Of a stretch of DNA of 13,432 nucleotides, positions 1 to 7,700 are shown in pieces. The position numbers and the translations under genes are program-made. This DNA comes from Paludibacter sp. UBA5753. GTDB taxonomy: Bacteria; Bacteroidota; Bacteroidia; Bacteroidales; Paludibacteraceae. Position 1 is the stretch's first letter. Each line of letters begins with the position of its first letter. The stretch spans positions 1 through 13,432 of the forward strand of contig DIFH01000119.1 of the NCBI GenBank assembly GCA_002427615.1, read 5' to 3'. Below the pieces are notes generated by a model. It did not search any database. It saw only the letters and a list, made by a program, of their open reading frames with translations, and was not told the origin of the DNA.

Positions 1-279
1 TCAGTCCTCAAAATTTGTATGTTGATCAGTAATTTCGCCTAATAGCAGGTCGCGCTGACGATAAGTTTCTTCGGCTTGTCGTTTTAGTTCTTCGGCTTGT
101 TTGTGAAGCGCCAAGCAAGATGCTACATTCGGTCCGTTGTCCGCCCATTTATGCGATACCATAGAGTTTAAGGGCGAAGCAGCCCCCAGATCGGTGTGCT
201 TTTTATACACACTTGCAGCCAAATTCAATAATTCTTCAACGTTTTTAGGGATAGTAACCCGATAGGTTGAGTTTGCCAT
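1..279 (-). CDS. hypothetical protein, 92 aa
   Basis: I do not recognise the family. The gene is complete: ATG at 279, TGA at 1-3. The ATG is chosen over a GTG two codons upstream (285) because a perfect GGAGG sits five bases before it. The protein is soluble, with no signal peptide or membrane segment. The N-terminus (MANSTYRVTIPKNVEELLNL) reads like a short strand and then a helix, and the second half (about residues 55-80) is a charged Glu/Lys/Arg/Gln-rich helix that could form a coiled coil (AEELKRQAEETYRQRDLLL). Composition and a clean ribosome site argue it is real. It faces away from the rest of the window, so its partners, if any, lie to the left. No convincing TAnnTTTG promoter was seen in 286-350. 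Function unknown. Confidence 0.72.
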   Translation of the reverse strand: MANSTYRVTIPKNVEELLNLAASVYKKHTDLGAASPLNSMVSHKWADNGPNVASCLALHKQAEELKRQAEETYRQRDLLLGEITDQHTNFED

Positions 280-284
280 TTTCA

Positions 285-289
285 CCTCC
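285..289 (-). promoter_or_regulatory. Shine-Dalgarno site, perfect GGAGG
   Basis: The minus strand reads GGAGG, then TGAAA, then ATG, which fixes the start of the 92-aa hypothetical gene at 279. Such a complete site is uncommon beside the weak or absent sites of the other genes in this window. Confidence 0.7.
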
Positions 290-349
290 TTTTGTTAATA
301 GTTAATTATTATGTTCTGAAAAAAATACTGATGTTAATTCAACTTTATT

Positions 350-424
350 TTGACGCTGTCAGGTGCAGGCACGCTGACAGGTTTACATCCAGAAACCGGA
401 CAGCGTCAAGGAATACCTGTCAGC
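350..424 (+). other. cluster of direct and inverted 10-12 bp repeats; possible structured leader
   Basis: Four related motifs lie in 75 bp. ACGCTGTCAGGT (353-364) and ACGCTGACAGGT (371-382) are direct copies with one difference. An 11-bp perfect inverted pair joins 350-360 to 399-409 (TTGACGCTGTC / GACAGCGTCAA). A 10-bp perfect pair joins 373-382 to 415-424 (GCTGACAGGT / ACCTGTCAGC). The second stem starts inside the loop of the first and ends outside it, so together they have pseudoknot topology. A competing 7-bp hairpin pairs 356-362 with 374-380. The cluster ends 40 bases before the small repeat ORF at 464. It could be a structured RNA leader, an array of protein-binding sites, or a remnant of a mobile element. 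The pairings are seen; the role is not known. Confidence 0.45.
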
Positions 425-456
425 ATTTAAAAGATCAATATCCGGCTCAAAATCGT

Positions 457-624
457 CAAAATCATGCCCGAATTCGCCTATTTTGCACCCGAAACACCCT
501 CCATCGGGCTCAACTTTGCCGATAGTATGCCCAACATTGGCAAAATCATGCCCGAAACCACCGATTTCATGCCCGAAATACCATCCGCCGGACTCGACTT
601 TGCCAATATCATACCTTACATTGG
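457..624 (+). repeat. two tandem 84-bp repeats (28 codons each)
   Basis: Unit 1 is 457-540 and unit 2 is 541-624, directly abutting and of exactly equal length. Both begin CAAAATCATGCCCGAA and end ACATTGG. By hand count 64 of 84 positions match. The length is a multiple of three, so an ORF through both units (464-697) keeps frame, giving a 28-residue peptide repeat. Confidence 0.85.
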
Positions 625-697
625 CATCCGCGAGCTTATTTTAGGCATTTTAGAGCAAAATTACTGTCGGTTTCTCCCCGAAACACGAAGGGCATAA
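464..697 (+). CDS. small tandem-repeat hypothetical protein, 77 aa
   Basis: I do not recognise this protein. It begins MPEFAYFAPETPSIG and carries two 28-residue repeats with the pattern KIMPE...GL(N/D)FA(D/N)...P.IG, followed by a short unrelated tail (about residues 54-77). There is no signal peptide, and Met-Pro-Glu occurs three times. Evidence that it is expressed: the stop codon at 695-697 is followed three bases later by a perfect hairpin terminator on the same strand, and both repeats keep frame. Evidence against: no clear ribosome site before 464, and only a weak promoter-like stretch near 345-352. The structured repeat cluster at 350-424 would lie in its leader. It may instead be non-coding repeat DNA that happens to be open. 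Confidence 0.4.
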   Translation: MPEFAYFAPETPSIGLNFADSMPNIGKIMPETTDFMPEIPSAGLDFANIIPYIGIRELILGILEQNYCRFLPETRRA

Positions 698-700
698 ATT

Positions 701-756
701 AAAATACTGCCTTCGGGAGAAATGTGCGTTTCTCCCGAAGGCAGTATTTTTTCTTA
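701..756 (+). terminator. strong rho-independent terminator
   Basis: A perfect 22-bp stem (701-722 with 729-750, core ACTGCCTTCGGGAGAAA) closes a 6-base loop TGTGCG and is followed on the plus strand by a T-rich tail. It starts three bases after the stop codon at 697. On the minus strand the tail is a shorter TTTT, so it may also stop transcription arriving from the right. Confidence 0.8.
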
Positions 757-829
757 GAAAAAAAATAACAATATTTTCTTGCTAATAGTTTGATTATTAT
801 TTTGGCATCCTTGAGATATTTTCTCAAGT

Positions 830-913
830 AAAATGGAGTTTTTAACTAACGGCGTGCAGGTAGTGAATCCAAAGAAAGACATATTATTTCGTGGCGTCAA
901 AGTCATAAATCCA
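830..913 (+). repeat. two tandem 42-bp repeats (14 codons each)
   Basis: Units 830-871 and 872-913 translate on the plus strand as KMEFLTNGVQVVNP and KKDILFRGVKVINP, which match at seven positions and are similar at others. On the opposite strand the same DNA is also open and reads as repeats containing GFMTLTP and GFTTCTP. Equal unit length, preserved frame and conservative replacements suggest peptide-level constraint at some time. Nothing identifiable flanks it. Confidence 0.5.
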
Positions 914-919
914 AATTGA
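833..919 (+). CDS. possible 28-aa repeat peptide or gene remnant
   Basis: ATG at 833 opens a 28-codon frame ending TGA at 917-919, made up almost entirely of the two 14-residue repeats (consensus K.(D/E).L..GV.V.NP). The frame is open back to a TGA at 812-814. There is no clear ribosome site or promoter, so this could be a microprotein, the eroded tail of a longer repeat gene, or chance. The antisense frame (754-978) is longer, at 74 codons, and cannot be excluded as the real one. Confidence 0.22.
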   Translation: MEFLTNGVQVVNPKKDILFRGVKVINPN

Positions 920-984
920 GATGAAGGATTATAAACCAAAAGACAAGCAATTTTCTTTACAGAAATAATAAGATGCAATAAAAA

Positions 985-1222
985 GTAACTACTCAGCGCC
1001 CTTTATTTTTATAACCTTTTGAATTTCGGTTCGACTTTGTCGAGCTGAAAATCAATAGGAGGGAATTGTTTCATTGTTCCCAGTTGCGCTTCGCTTACCG
1101 GGGGTTACGCCTATCTGCCTACCGCTGGCAGGTTTAGCGCCGTCGGAGCAAAGAGTTTAAATACATAACAATCAACTAAACGGTTGATTATTATCAAATT
1201 TATTAGGGCGCTAAGTAGTTAC
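985..1222 (+). mobile_element. MITE-like element, copy 1 (238 bp)
   Basis: The ends are GTAACTACTCAGCGCCCT and its reverse complement with one mismatch, giving 18-bp terminal inverted repeats. There is no ORF inside. Inner structure: a long hairpin at 1015-1059 (imperfect in this copy), a CCCAGT-type stem region after it, a CTGCC/GGCAG stem, and AATCAAC/GTTGATT near the right end. The 8-bp flanks (AATAAAAA and AAGAAAAT) are similar but not identical, so a target duplication is not proven. The GTAA ends recall IS66-family termini; that link is a guess from the tip only. It is non-autonomous and would need a transposase supplied elsewhere. Confidence 0.78.
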
Positions 1223-1509
1223 AAGAAAATATATGGAAAAACGCCGTAATATAAACATTATTTGTTTTATATTGACATAACAACAAAACATTTATGATTA
1301 TTTTGGTTAATAAATACCGATTTATTATACTGTACGGGCTGTTGGAAGGTTTTGTGAGGAACTTGATCTGTGAAAATCGACACATTCCAACTCTTTAAAT
1401 GTACATCAATTCAGACAAATATATTTTGTCTTTCAAAATTTAATTCTTTTCTTTGTGTTTGCAAAAGTTACTGCGTTTTATTTTTTAAGTTTGGTTTCTC
1501 AAAATTAGA
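1223..1509. other. gene-free AT-rich spacer between two element copies
   Basis: No supportable gene was found in these 287 bases; the only minus-strand frame is a 60-codon AT-rich run without family features. Two short inverted repeats are present: GTTGGAA/TTCCAAC (1341-1347 with 1385-1391) and a compact palindrome AGACAAA-TATAT-TTTGTCT (1413-1431) that could be an operator or a weak hairpin. Confidence 0.5.
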
Positions 1510-1747
1510 ATAACTACTCAGCGCCCTTTATTTTTATAACCTTTTGATTTTCAGTTCGACTTTGTCGAACTGAAAATCAAAAGGAGGGAATTGTTTCATT
1601 GTTCCCAGTTGCGCTTCGCTTACTGGGGATTACGCAAACTTGCCTGCGGCAGGCAGGTTTTGCCCCGTCCGGGCAAAGAGTTTAAATACATAACAATCAA
1701 TTAAATGACTAATTATTATCAAATTTATTAGGGCGCTGAGTAGTTAC
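1510..1747 (+). mobile_element. MITE-like element, copy 2 (238 bp)
   Basis: This copy has the same length and orientation as the one at 985-1222, and I judge them 85-90% identical by eye. The left end is ATAACTACTCAGCGCCCT (first base A instead of G) and the right end is the exact reverse complement of the GTAA form. The internal hairpin is perfect here: 21-bp arms at 1540-1560 and 1564-1584 around a TTT loop. Further stems: CCCAGT...ACTGGG, TGCCTGC-G-GCAGGCA and TTTGCCC...GGGCAAA. Much of the copy 1 to copy 2 difference lies in one central block of about 40 bases. AAAATTA occurs on both sides (1501-1507 and 1750-1756), each three bases beyond the conserved TAACTACT tip; it may be a target duplication or AT-rich coincidence. 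The element ends about 50 bp before the -7 box of the next gene. Confidence 0.82.
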
Positions 1748-1774
1748 GGAAAATTATTATTCCCCCGATTATTT

Positions 1775-1804
1775 TTCGTTTATTAATTAAACCTTCTAAC
1801 TTTG
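1775..1804 (+). promoter_or_regulatory. Bacteroidota-type promoter for the outer-membrane gene
   Basis: TAACTTTG at 1797-1804 matches the -7 consensus TAnnTTTG exactly. A T-rich TTCG at 1775-1778 lies 18 bases upstream in the -33 position and is a poor match to TTTG. Transcription would start near 1810, which places the in-frame TTG at 1802 inside the promoter and leaves about 90 bases of leader before ATG 1901. Confidence 0.6.
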
Positions 1805-1900
1805 CAGCTGTCAAAGCTAACGAATTTACAATTCGCAGGTAGTCGGTTATTCCTTGCGAATTGTTTTTGCACCAAAAATATTCCAACATACAATTATTTC

Positions 1901-4711
1901 ATGAAGCATTTTCTTCTTATCCTTTTAACTTTTTTCTCATTCGGCTTTTACAGTTTCGGACAGCATAGCATTCAATCATCTGTTTTCGACGCCAAAAACG
2001 GACAACCGATCGAAATGGCAACTGTGCGCTTGTTGAAGCAAAAAGATTCTACCCTGGTACAAGGCGCGCAAACCGATGTAAAAGGTAAATTCGTATTGCC
2101 AAAAATTAAATCGGGAAACTATATCCTGCTTATAAGCTCGGTAGGTTACATTGAGCAAAAGCGCAATATAACCATGGAGAATAAAGATTTAATATTGAAA
2201 AATTTTCAATTGACTGAAAATGTAAAATTGCTGAATGAACTCGAAGTAAAAGGAACAGCCGCTCAAATGGTGGTAAAAGGCGATACGCTCGAATACAATG
2301 CCACGTCTTTCAAAACCCCCGAAAATGCAATGGTGGAAGAGTTGCTGAAAAAACTTCCGGGCGTAGAAATAAGTTCCGAAGGCAAAATCACCGTCAATGG
2401 AGAGGAAGTCAAGAAAATACGTCTCGATGGAAAGAAATTCTTCGATGGCGATATTGAGCAAGCCACCAAAAACCTTCCGGCAGATATGATTGAAAAAATT
2501 CAGGTATTGGAACAAAAATCGGACATGGCTCTGCTTACCGGATTTGATGATGGAGACACCGAACGTATCATTAACCTGACCACCAAACCCAACAGACGCA
2601 AAGGACTTTACGGCAATGTAATCGGCGGCGCGGGAGCCGATACGAACAAAGATTTCAGGTACGATAGCAATGTCAGCCTAAATATAATGGATGGCAATGC
2701 ACAAACGTCCATCAATGCAGGAGCTAATAACCTGAACACATCGCGAAGCAGTCGCGGACGGGGTTCGTGGGGAGGGGGCGCCAACGCCGGAATTACGACT
2801 TCGCAAAACATAGGGATAAACAACAACACCATAGTAAACGATAAATTTAAAATCGGGGGCGACATGACCTTGAATCATGCCAGTAATTACAGCAATACCG
2901 AAAGTAACCGTACCAGCTACCTGTCAGAAACTACCTACAACGATTTATCCAAAAACGAATCGGAAAATGATAAAAACGATGCAAATATGCGGCTCGAAGT
3001 CGAATGGAAAATCGACAGTTTAAGCACCATCATCCTGCAGCCAAACATAAACTACAGCACCGCGGACTCTTACAACAGCAAAGAATATTCATACCTCACG
3101 GAGGGCGATTCCACAAGTTGGGGCAATTCCAGGAATGAAGGTACGAATTCGTCCGTTTCAGGCGGGTTTAATTTGATTTACAACCATAAATCACTATCAA
3201 AAAAAGGACGTTCGTTTACAGCTAATTTGCGTACAGGATTTTCTCAAAGCGATAACGAGAGTTACAACCTGTCGAATAAATATACGGCCGACTCTACAAC
3301 ACATGTCAATCAGTTTATCACCAACCGTTCCGATAATTTTAATTCGAGTTTGCGTATGTCGTTTGTGGAACCGCTCTGGAATAATAAGAACATGATTGAA
3401 GCTGCATTAACGGTAAGTAACAATAATACAAACTCCAAAAAACTTCAATATGGAATCGATGCCGATGGAGAATATTCCATTTTCAATGAAGAATACAGCA
3501 ATCATTTTGAAAACTGGTTTTTTCGCGAATCGCTTGAATTGAATTACCGCTATACCGAAAAAAACTACAATGTGATGATAGGGTTAAACGGCCAACCTTC
3601 GCAAACAAAAAACATACGTACTTACGGCAATGGCCTGACAAGGGACACCACTTATAGGGTTTTCAATTTTTCACCTACGGGCAGGTTTCAATATAATTTC
3701 GGGAAAAAGCAATTTGCCCGTATCGATTATCGCGGGCGGACACAACAACCTTCGATTAATCAGATGCAACCCGTGAAAAACAATAACGATTTAATGGCTG
3801 AAACGGTTGGTAATCCTTCACTGAATCCCTCATTCTCGCACAACCTGCGTTTGATGTACAGCGCTTTCAACGACAAAACTTTCTCATCGTTCAGTACTTT
3901 CCTGAATGCCAACGCAACAAAAGACGCCTTAGTATCGAATAAAATTTACGATAATACGCTCAAACAATACAGCCAGACGGTCAATTCGGATGCCATACCC
4001 TTGTCATTGAACTGGAATATAATGTATAACACACCCATCATTCAAAAACGTTTGCATTTCAATACGGGTACTTCAATCAATTATCGCACGCAATACAGTT
4101 ATATTTCGAGAAACGTAGATATCGAAGAGATAAATACCGACTATTTATTGCTGGGCAATTTGAGTAAAACGCGCAATTATGGCGGTGCAGAGGAAATATC
4201 GTTGACTTTCACACACGATGTAATAGAACTGGGTGTAAGAGGCAGGATAGGATATTCAAACACGCTCAACAACCTGACAAATGCAGGCACCGAAATCTGG
4301 GACTGGACAGGACGCGGCAATATTGTCGTGCGATTCCCGTACGATTTCACCCTGAGCTCCGATATCGCTTATTCCGACCGCGCCGGTTACACCAATATGG
4401 AACAAAGCGAGATTATGTGGAATGCTTCACTCGATAAATCGGTATTTAGCAACAAAGGTACCATTTCGTTAATAGCCAGCGATATTTTACACCAACGACT
4501 GAATATCCGTCAAACCATAGGCGACAACTACGTCCAATACAGCAGTTACAATACACTGCCTTCGTATTTTTTGGTTAGATTTGCTTACAGAATCAATAAA
4601 TTCGGAGGAAATAACAACCAGAGCGAACGCCAGAATCGCTTCAGGTCAGGAATGAGACCATCTGATGGAGGCGGCTTCAGGGAAAGAGGTGGAATGAATA
4701 GAGGTTTCTGA
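1901..4711 (+). CDS. outer-membrane beta-barrel protein (TonB-receptor-like), 936 aa
   Basis: Likely a TonB-dependent-receptor-related outer-membrane barrel of the kind annotated in Bacteroidota as 'outer membrane beta-barrel family protein'. Residues 1-21 (MKHFLLILLTFFSFGFYSFGQ minus its last residue) form a signal peptide. About 23-105 is a CarboxypepD-regulatory-like beta sandwich (GQPIEMATVRLL...TDVKGKFVLPKI...GNYILLISSVGY). About 110-235 is plug-like (VKGDTLEYNA, LLKKLPGVEIS, IRLDGKKFF). The rest is alternating aromatic/polar strand-and-loop sequence of a barrel. A Gly/Arg/Ser-rich loop lies near 280-295, and the C-terminus is a Gly/Arg/Met tail ending in Phe. The ATG at 1901 is chosen because the longer frame starts inside the promoter and because the signal peptide begins here. 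No SusD-like partner follows, so this is not a SusC/SusD pair; the substrate is unknown. The stop lies 2 bp from the stop of convergent mfd. Confidence 0.88.
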   Translation: MKHFLLILLTFFSFGFYSFGQHSIQSSVFDAKNGQPIEMATVRLLKQKDSTLVQGAQTDVKGKFVLPKIKSGNYILLISSVGYIEQKRNITMENKDLILKNFQLTENVKLLNELEVKGTAAQMVVKGDTLEYNATSFKTPENAMVEELLKKLPGVEISSEGKITVNGEEVKKIRLDGKKFFDGDIEQATKNLPADMIEKIQVLEQKSDMALLTGFDDGDTERIINLTTKPNRRKGLYGNVIGGAGADTNKDFRYDSNVSLNIMDGNAQTSINAGANNLNTSRSSRGRGSWGGGANAGITTSQNIGINNNTIVNDKFKIGGDMTLNHASNYSNTESNRTSYLSETTYNDLSKNESENDKNDANMRLEVEWKIDSLSTIILQPNINYSTADSYNSKEYSYLTEGDSTSWGNSRNEGTNSSVSGGFNLIYNHKSLSKKGRSFTANLRTGFSQSDNESYNLSNKYTADSTTHVNQFITNRSDNFNSSLRMSFVEPLWNNKNMIEAALTVSNNNTNSKKLQYGIDADGEYSIFNEEYSNHFENWFFRESLELNYRYTEKNYNVMIGLNGQPSQTKNIRTYGNGLTRDTTYRVFNFSPTGRFQYNFGKKQFARIDYRGRTQQPSINQMQPVKNNNDLMAETVGNPSLNPSFSHNLRLMYSAFNDKTFSSFSTFLNANATKDALVSNKIYDNTLKQYSQTVNSDAIPLSLNWNIMYNTPIIQKRLHFNTGTSINYRTQYSYISRNVDIEEINTDYLLLGNLSKTRNYGGAEEISLTFTHDVIELGVRGRIGYSNTLNNLTNAGTEIWDWTGRGNIVVRFPYDFTLSSDIAYSDRAGYTNMEQSEIMWNASLDKSVFSNKGTISLIASDILHQRLNIRQTIGDNYVQYSSYNTLPSYFLVRFAYRINKFGGNNNQSERQNRFRSGMRPSDGGGFRERGGMNRGF

Positions 4712-4713
4712 TC

Positions 4714-7700
4714 TTATTGCAAACCTTCGATCTCTTTAAAAATAAAATAAGCTTTTTCCACCCATTTTACATCGGCAAATACCACCGAACGTCGTCCGTT
4801 TTTTTCACGAAGTTGACATTGACGAGGATGTGTAGTCAAGTATTTCAGCATCTTACCAAAATTCTCGGATTGATAATAAGCCGATTGTGGATTTGAAACC
4901 AGAAAGGCAGTCATCTTATCATCTTTCAACACTAATTTTTCAACGCCATATTGCATAGCCAACCAGCGCAAACGTACAACCTGCAACAAGCTCTGCCCTT
5001 TTTCGGGAATTTTACCGAAACGGTCTTCGAGCCGTTTTTCAAATTCCTGCAAATCCGTTTCATTATTAATGTTATCCAACTCGCGATACAGGCTGATACG
5101 CTCCGAAACATTTTCGATATAATCCACCGAGAAAAGCAATTCCATATCCGAATCGATCTGGCAATCGGTTACATAAGCCGCAGAGTTCTTTTCCTGTGCA
5201 ATTTCTTCGGCATAAAGGTCGGAAAATTCTTCATCTTTCAGTTCATGCACCGCTTCGTTGAGGATTTTCTGATAAGTTTCGTAACCAAGGTCGGCAATAA
5301 AACCACTTTGTTCGGCTCCCAGCATATTGCCCGCTCCACGAATATCCAAATCCTGCATGGCAATATTAAAACCGCTGCCTAACTCGGCAAAAGTTTCCAA
5401 GGCCTGCAAGCGGCGCCGGGCTTCGGGAGTAAGCAAACTCATTTCGGGAGCTATCAGATAACAAAAAGCCTTGCGATTGCTACGCCCTACCCTACCCCGT
5501 AACTGGTGTAAATCGCTCAACCCGAAAGTATGCGCACTGTTGATAATAATGGTATTTACATTCGGAATATCAATGCCCGATTCAATGATGGTGGTTGCCA
5601 CCAACACATCATATTCGTAATCGATAAAATCGACAATAATTTCCTCTAATTTGGCAGGGAGCATTTGTCCGTGACCGACAGCCACACGACAACCCGGCAC
5701 CAGACGGCGAATCATCGACTCCATGGCATATATACTCTGAATGCGATTGTTTACAAAAAAAACCTGTCCGTTACGACTCATTTCCAACTGAATAGCTTCG
5801 CGAATTACATCTTCATCGAACAAATGAATCTCGGTTTGTACCGGATATCGATTGGGCGGCGGCGTATTGATAATGGACAAATCGCGCGCGCCCATCAACG
5901 AAAACTGCAAGGTACGCGGAATGGGCGTAGCAGTCATGGTCAATGTATCCACATTCACTTTCATTTCTTTGAGCTTTTCCTTTACCGAAACGCCGAATTT
6001 CTGTTCTTCGTCGATAACCAGCAATCCCAAATCTTTGAACTTCACACTTTTTCCCACCAATTTATGTGTACCGATAACGATGTCAATATTACCGTTCGCC
6101 AGGCGTTCCAATACATCTTTGGTTTGGTTGGTACTGCGCGCACGACTCAGGTATTCAACCGTAACCGGAAAGTCTTTGAAACGTTCTTTAAATGAGTTGT
6201 AATGTTGCAAAGCCAACACGGTGGTAGGCACAAGCACAGCCACCTGCTTGCCATCCGTTGCCGCTTTAAACGCTGCACGCATGGCTACCTCCGTCTTCCC
6301 GAAACCTACATCGCCGCAAACTAAACGATCCATGGGTAGCGAGGACTCCATATCTTTTTTTACATCAACAGTTGCTTTCAACTGATCGGGTGTATCCTCG
6401 TAAATAAACGATGCTTCGAGTTCCTGTTGTAAATAACTGTCGGGTGAATACTGAAATCCCTGTTCCGCTTTACGTTTAGCATAAAGTTTAATCAGTTCGC
6501 GGGCAATATCTTTTACTTTAGCCTTGGTACGCTCTTTCAAACGTTCCCACGCACCCGACCCCAGTTTGTTGATTCGGGGCGCTTCGCCTTCTTTGCCTTT
6601 ATATTTTGAAATACGATGCAAAGCATGTATGCTCACAAAAATGATATCATCGTCTTTGTAAACTAACTTCACCATTTCCTGCATCTTCCCGTTTACATTG
6701 GTGCGCACCAATCCGCCGAATGTTCCCACGCCATGGTCGACATGCACCATATAGTCCCCTATTTGAAACTGATTCAGTTCTTTAAGCGTCATTACCACTT
6801 TGCCCTGACGGGTTTTATCGGTACGCAACTGGAATTTGTGGAACCGGTCGAAAATCTGGTGGTCGGTATAACAAAAAACCGACAAATCGTGATCGATAAA
6901 ACCTTCGTGCAGGGTGTTTTTTACCGGTTGAAAAACTATATTATCGCCCCGATCGGCAAAAATAGCAGCAATGCGATCGGTTTGTTTTACGCTATCGCTC
7001 AAGACATAAAGTTTGTAACCTTCGGATAAACCTTTTTTCAAATTATCAGCCACCAGATCGAAGTTTTTATGAAAAATCGGTTGAGGGGAGGTATTAAAGC
7101 GGATTTCCTGTTTCGCCTGAAAATAAGTTTTTTCGCTCCATTCCATTTTACGGAACGGTTGAACTTGTCCGATAAATTCATCGCCCGTGATACGCGATTT
7201 ATGTAAATGCGGCGCTTTATGTTCACCTTCGTTGGCTTTTACCAATGCTTCGTCGTAAAGCAAATTAATGCGTTCGCGCACAAAAGCCGCGTTCGAGAAA
7301 GTCAACCAACTGTAAGCCGGAATAAATTCGAGAAACGAAACGTGAGTCGATTCGGTATCCCGCAGTAAGTCGGGAATAATTTCCACTTCGGCGCGCTGCT
7401 CCTTCGAAAGTTGCGTTTCAATATCGAAAACACGTATTGATTCCACTTCGTCGCCAAAAAAATCGCAACGAAAAGGTAACTCGAAAGCAAACGAAAAAAT
7501 ATCGACTATGCTTCCGCGCACCGAGAACTGCCCCGGTTCGTACACAAAATCAACACGCTCGAAACCATATTCCAAAAGCATTTCCGACAAAAAGTCGATA
7601 CTCAGGTTTTCTCCTACTTTCAGTTTCAACATGCGGGTTTTCATGCCGTGCGCCGAAATAACTTTCTGCATCAACGATTCCGGATAACAAACCACCACAC

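Noticed and set aside
457..624. CRISPR-like or iteron array
   Set aside because: There are only two abutting 84-bp units without spacers, and they preserve a reading frame; no cas or replication genes are nearby.
1203..1385. 60-codon minus-strand frame between the two element copies
   Set aside because: It starts inside the mobile element's right end, is AT-rich with no family features, and has no ribosome site.
1223..1509. Composite transposon formed by the two element copies and their spacer
   Set aside because: The spacer has no gene and no shared outer duplication was found; two independent insertions are simpler.
1802..1900. 33-residue N-terminal extension of the outer-membrane protein from TTG 1802
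   Set aside because: The TTG lies inside the -7 box TAACTTTG, and the clear signal peptide begins at ATG 1901.
4951..7661. Several plus-strand frames of 60-176 codons opposite mfd
   Set aside because: They are antisense shadows of a fully intact conserved gene and show no signals of their own.
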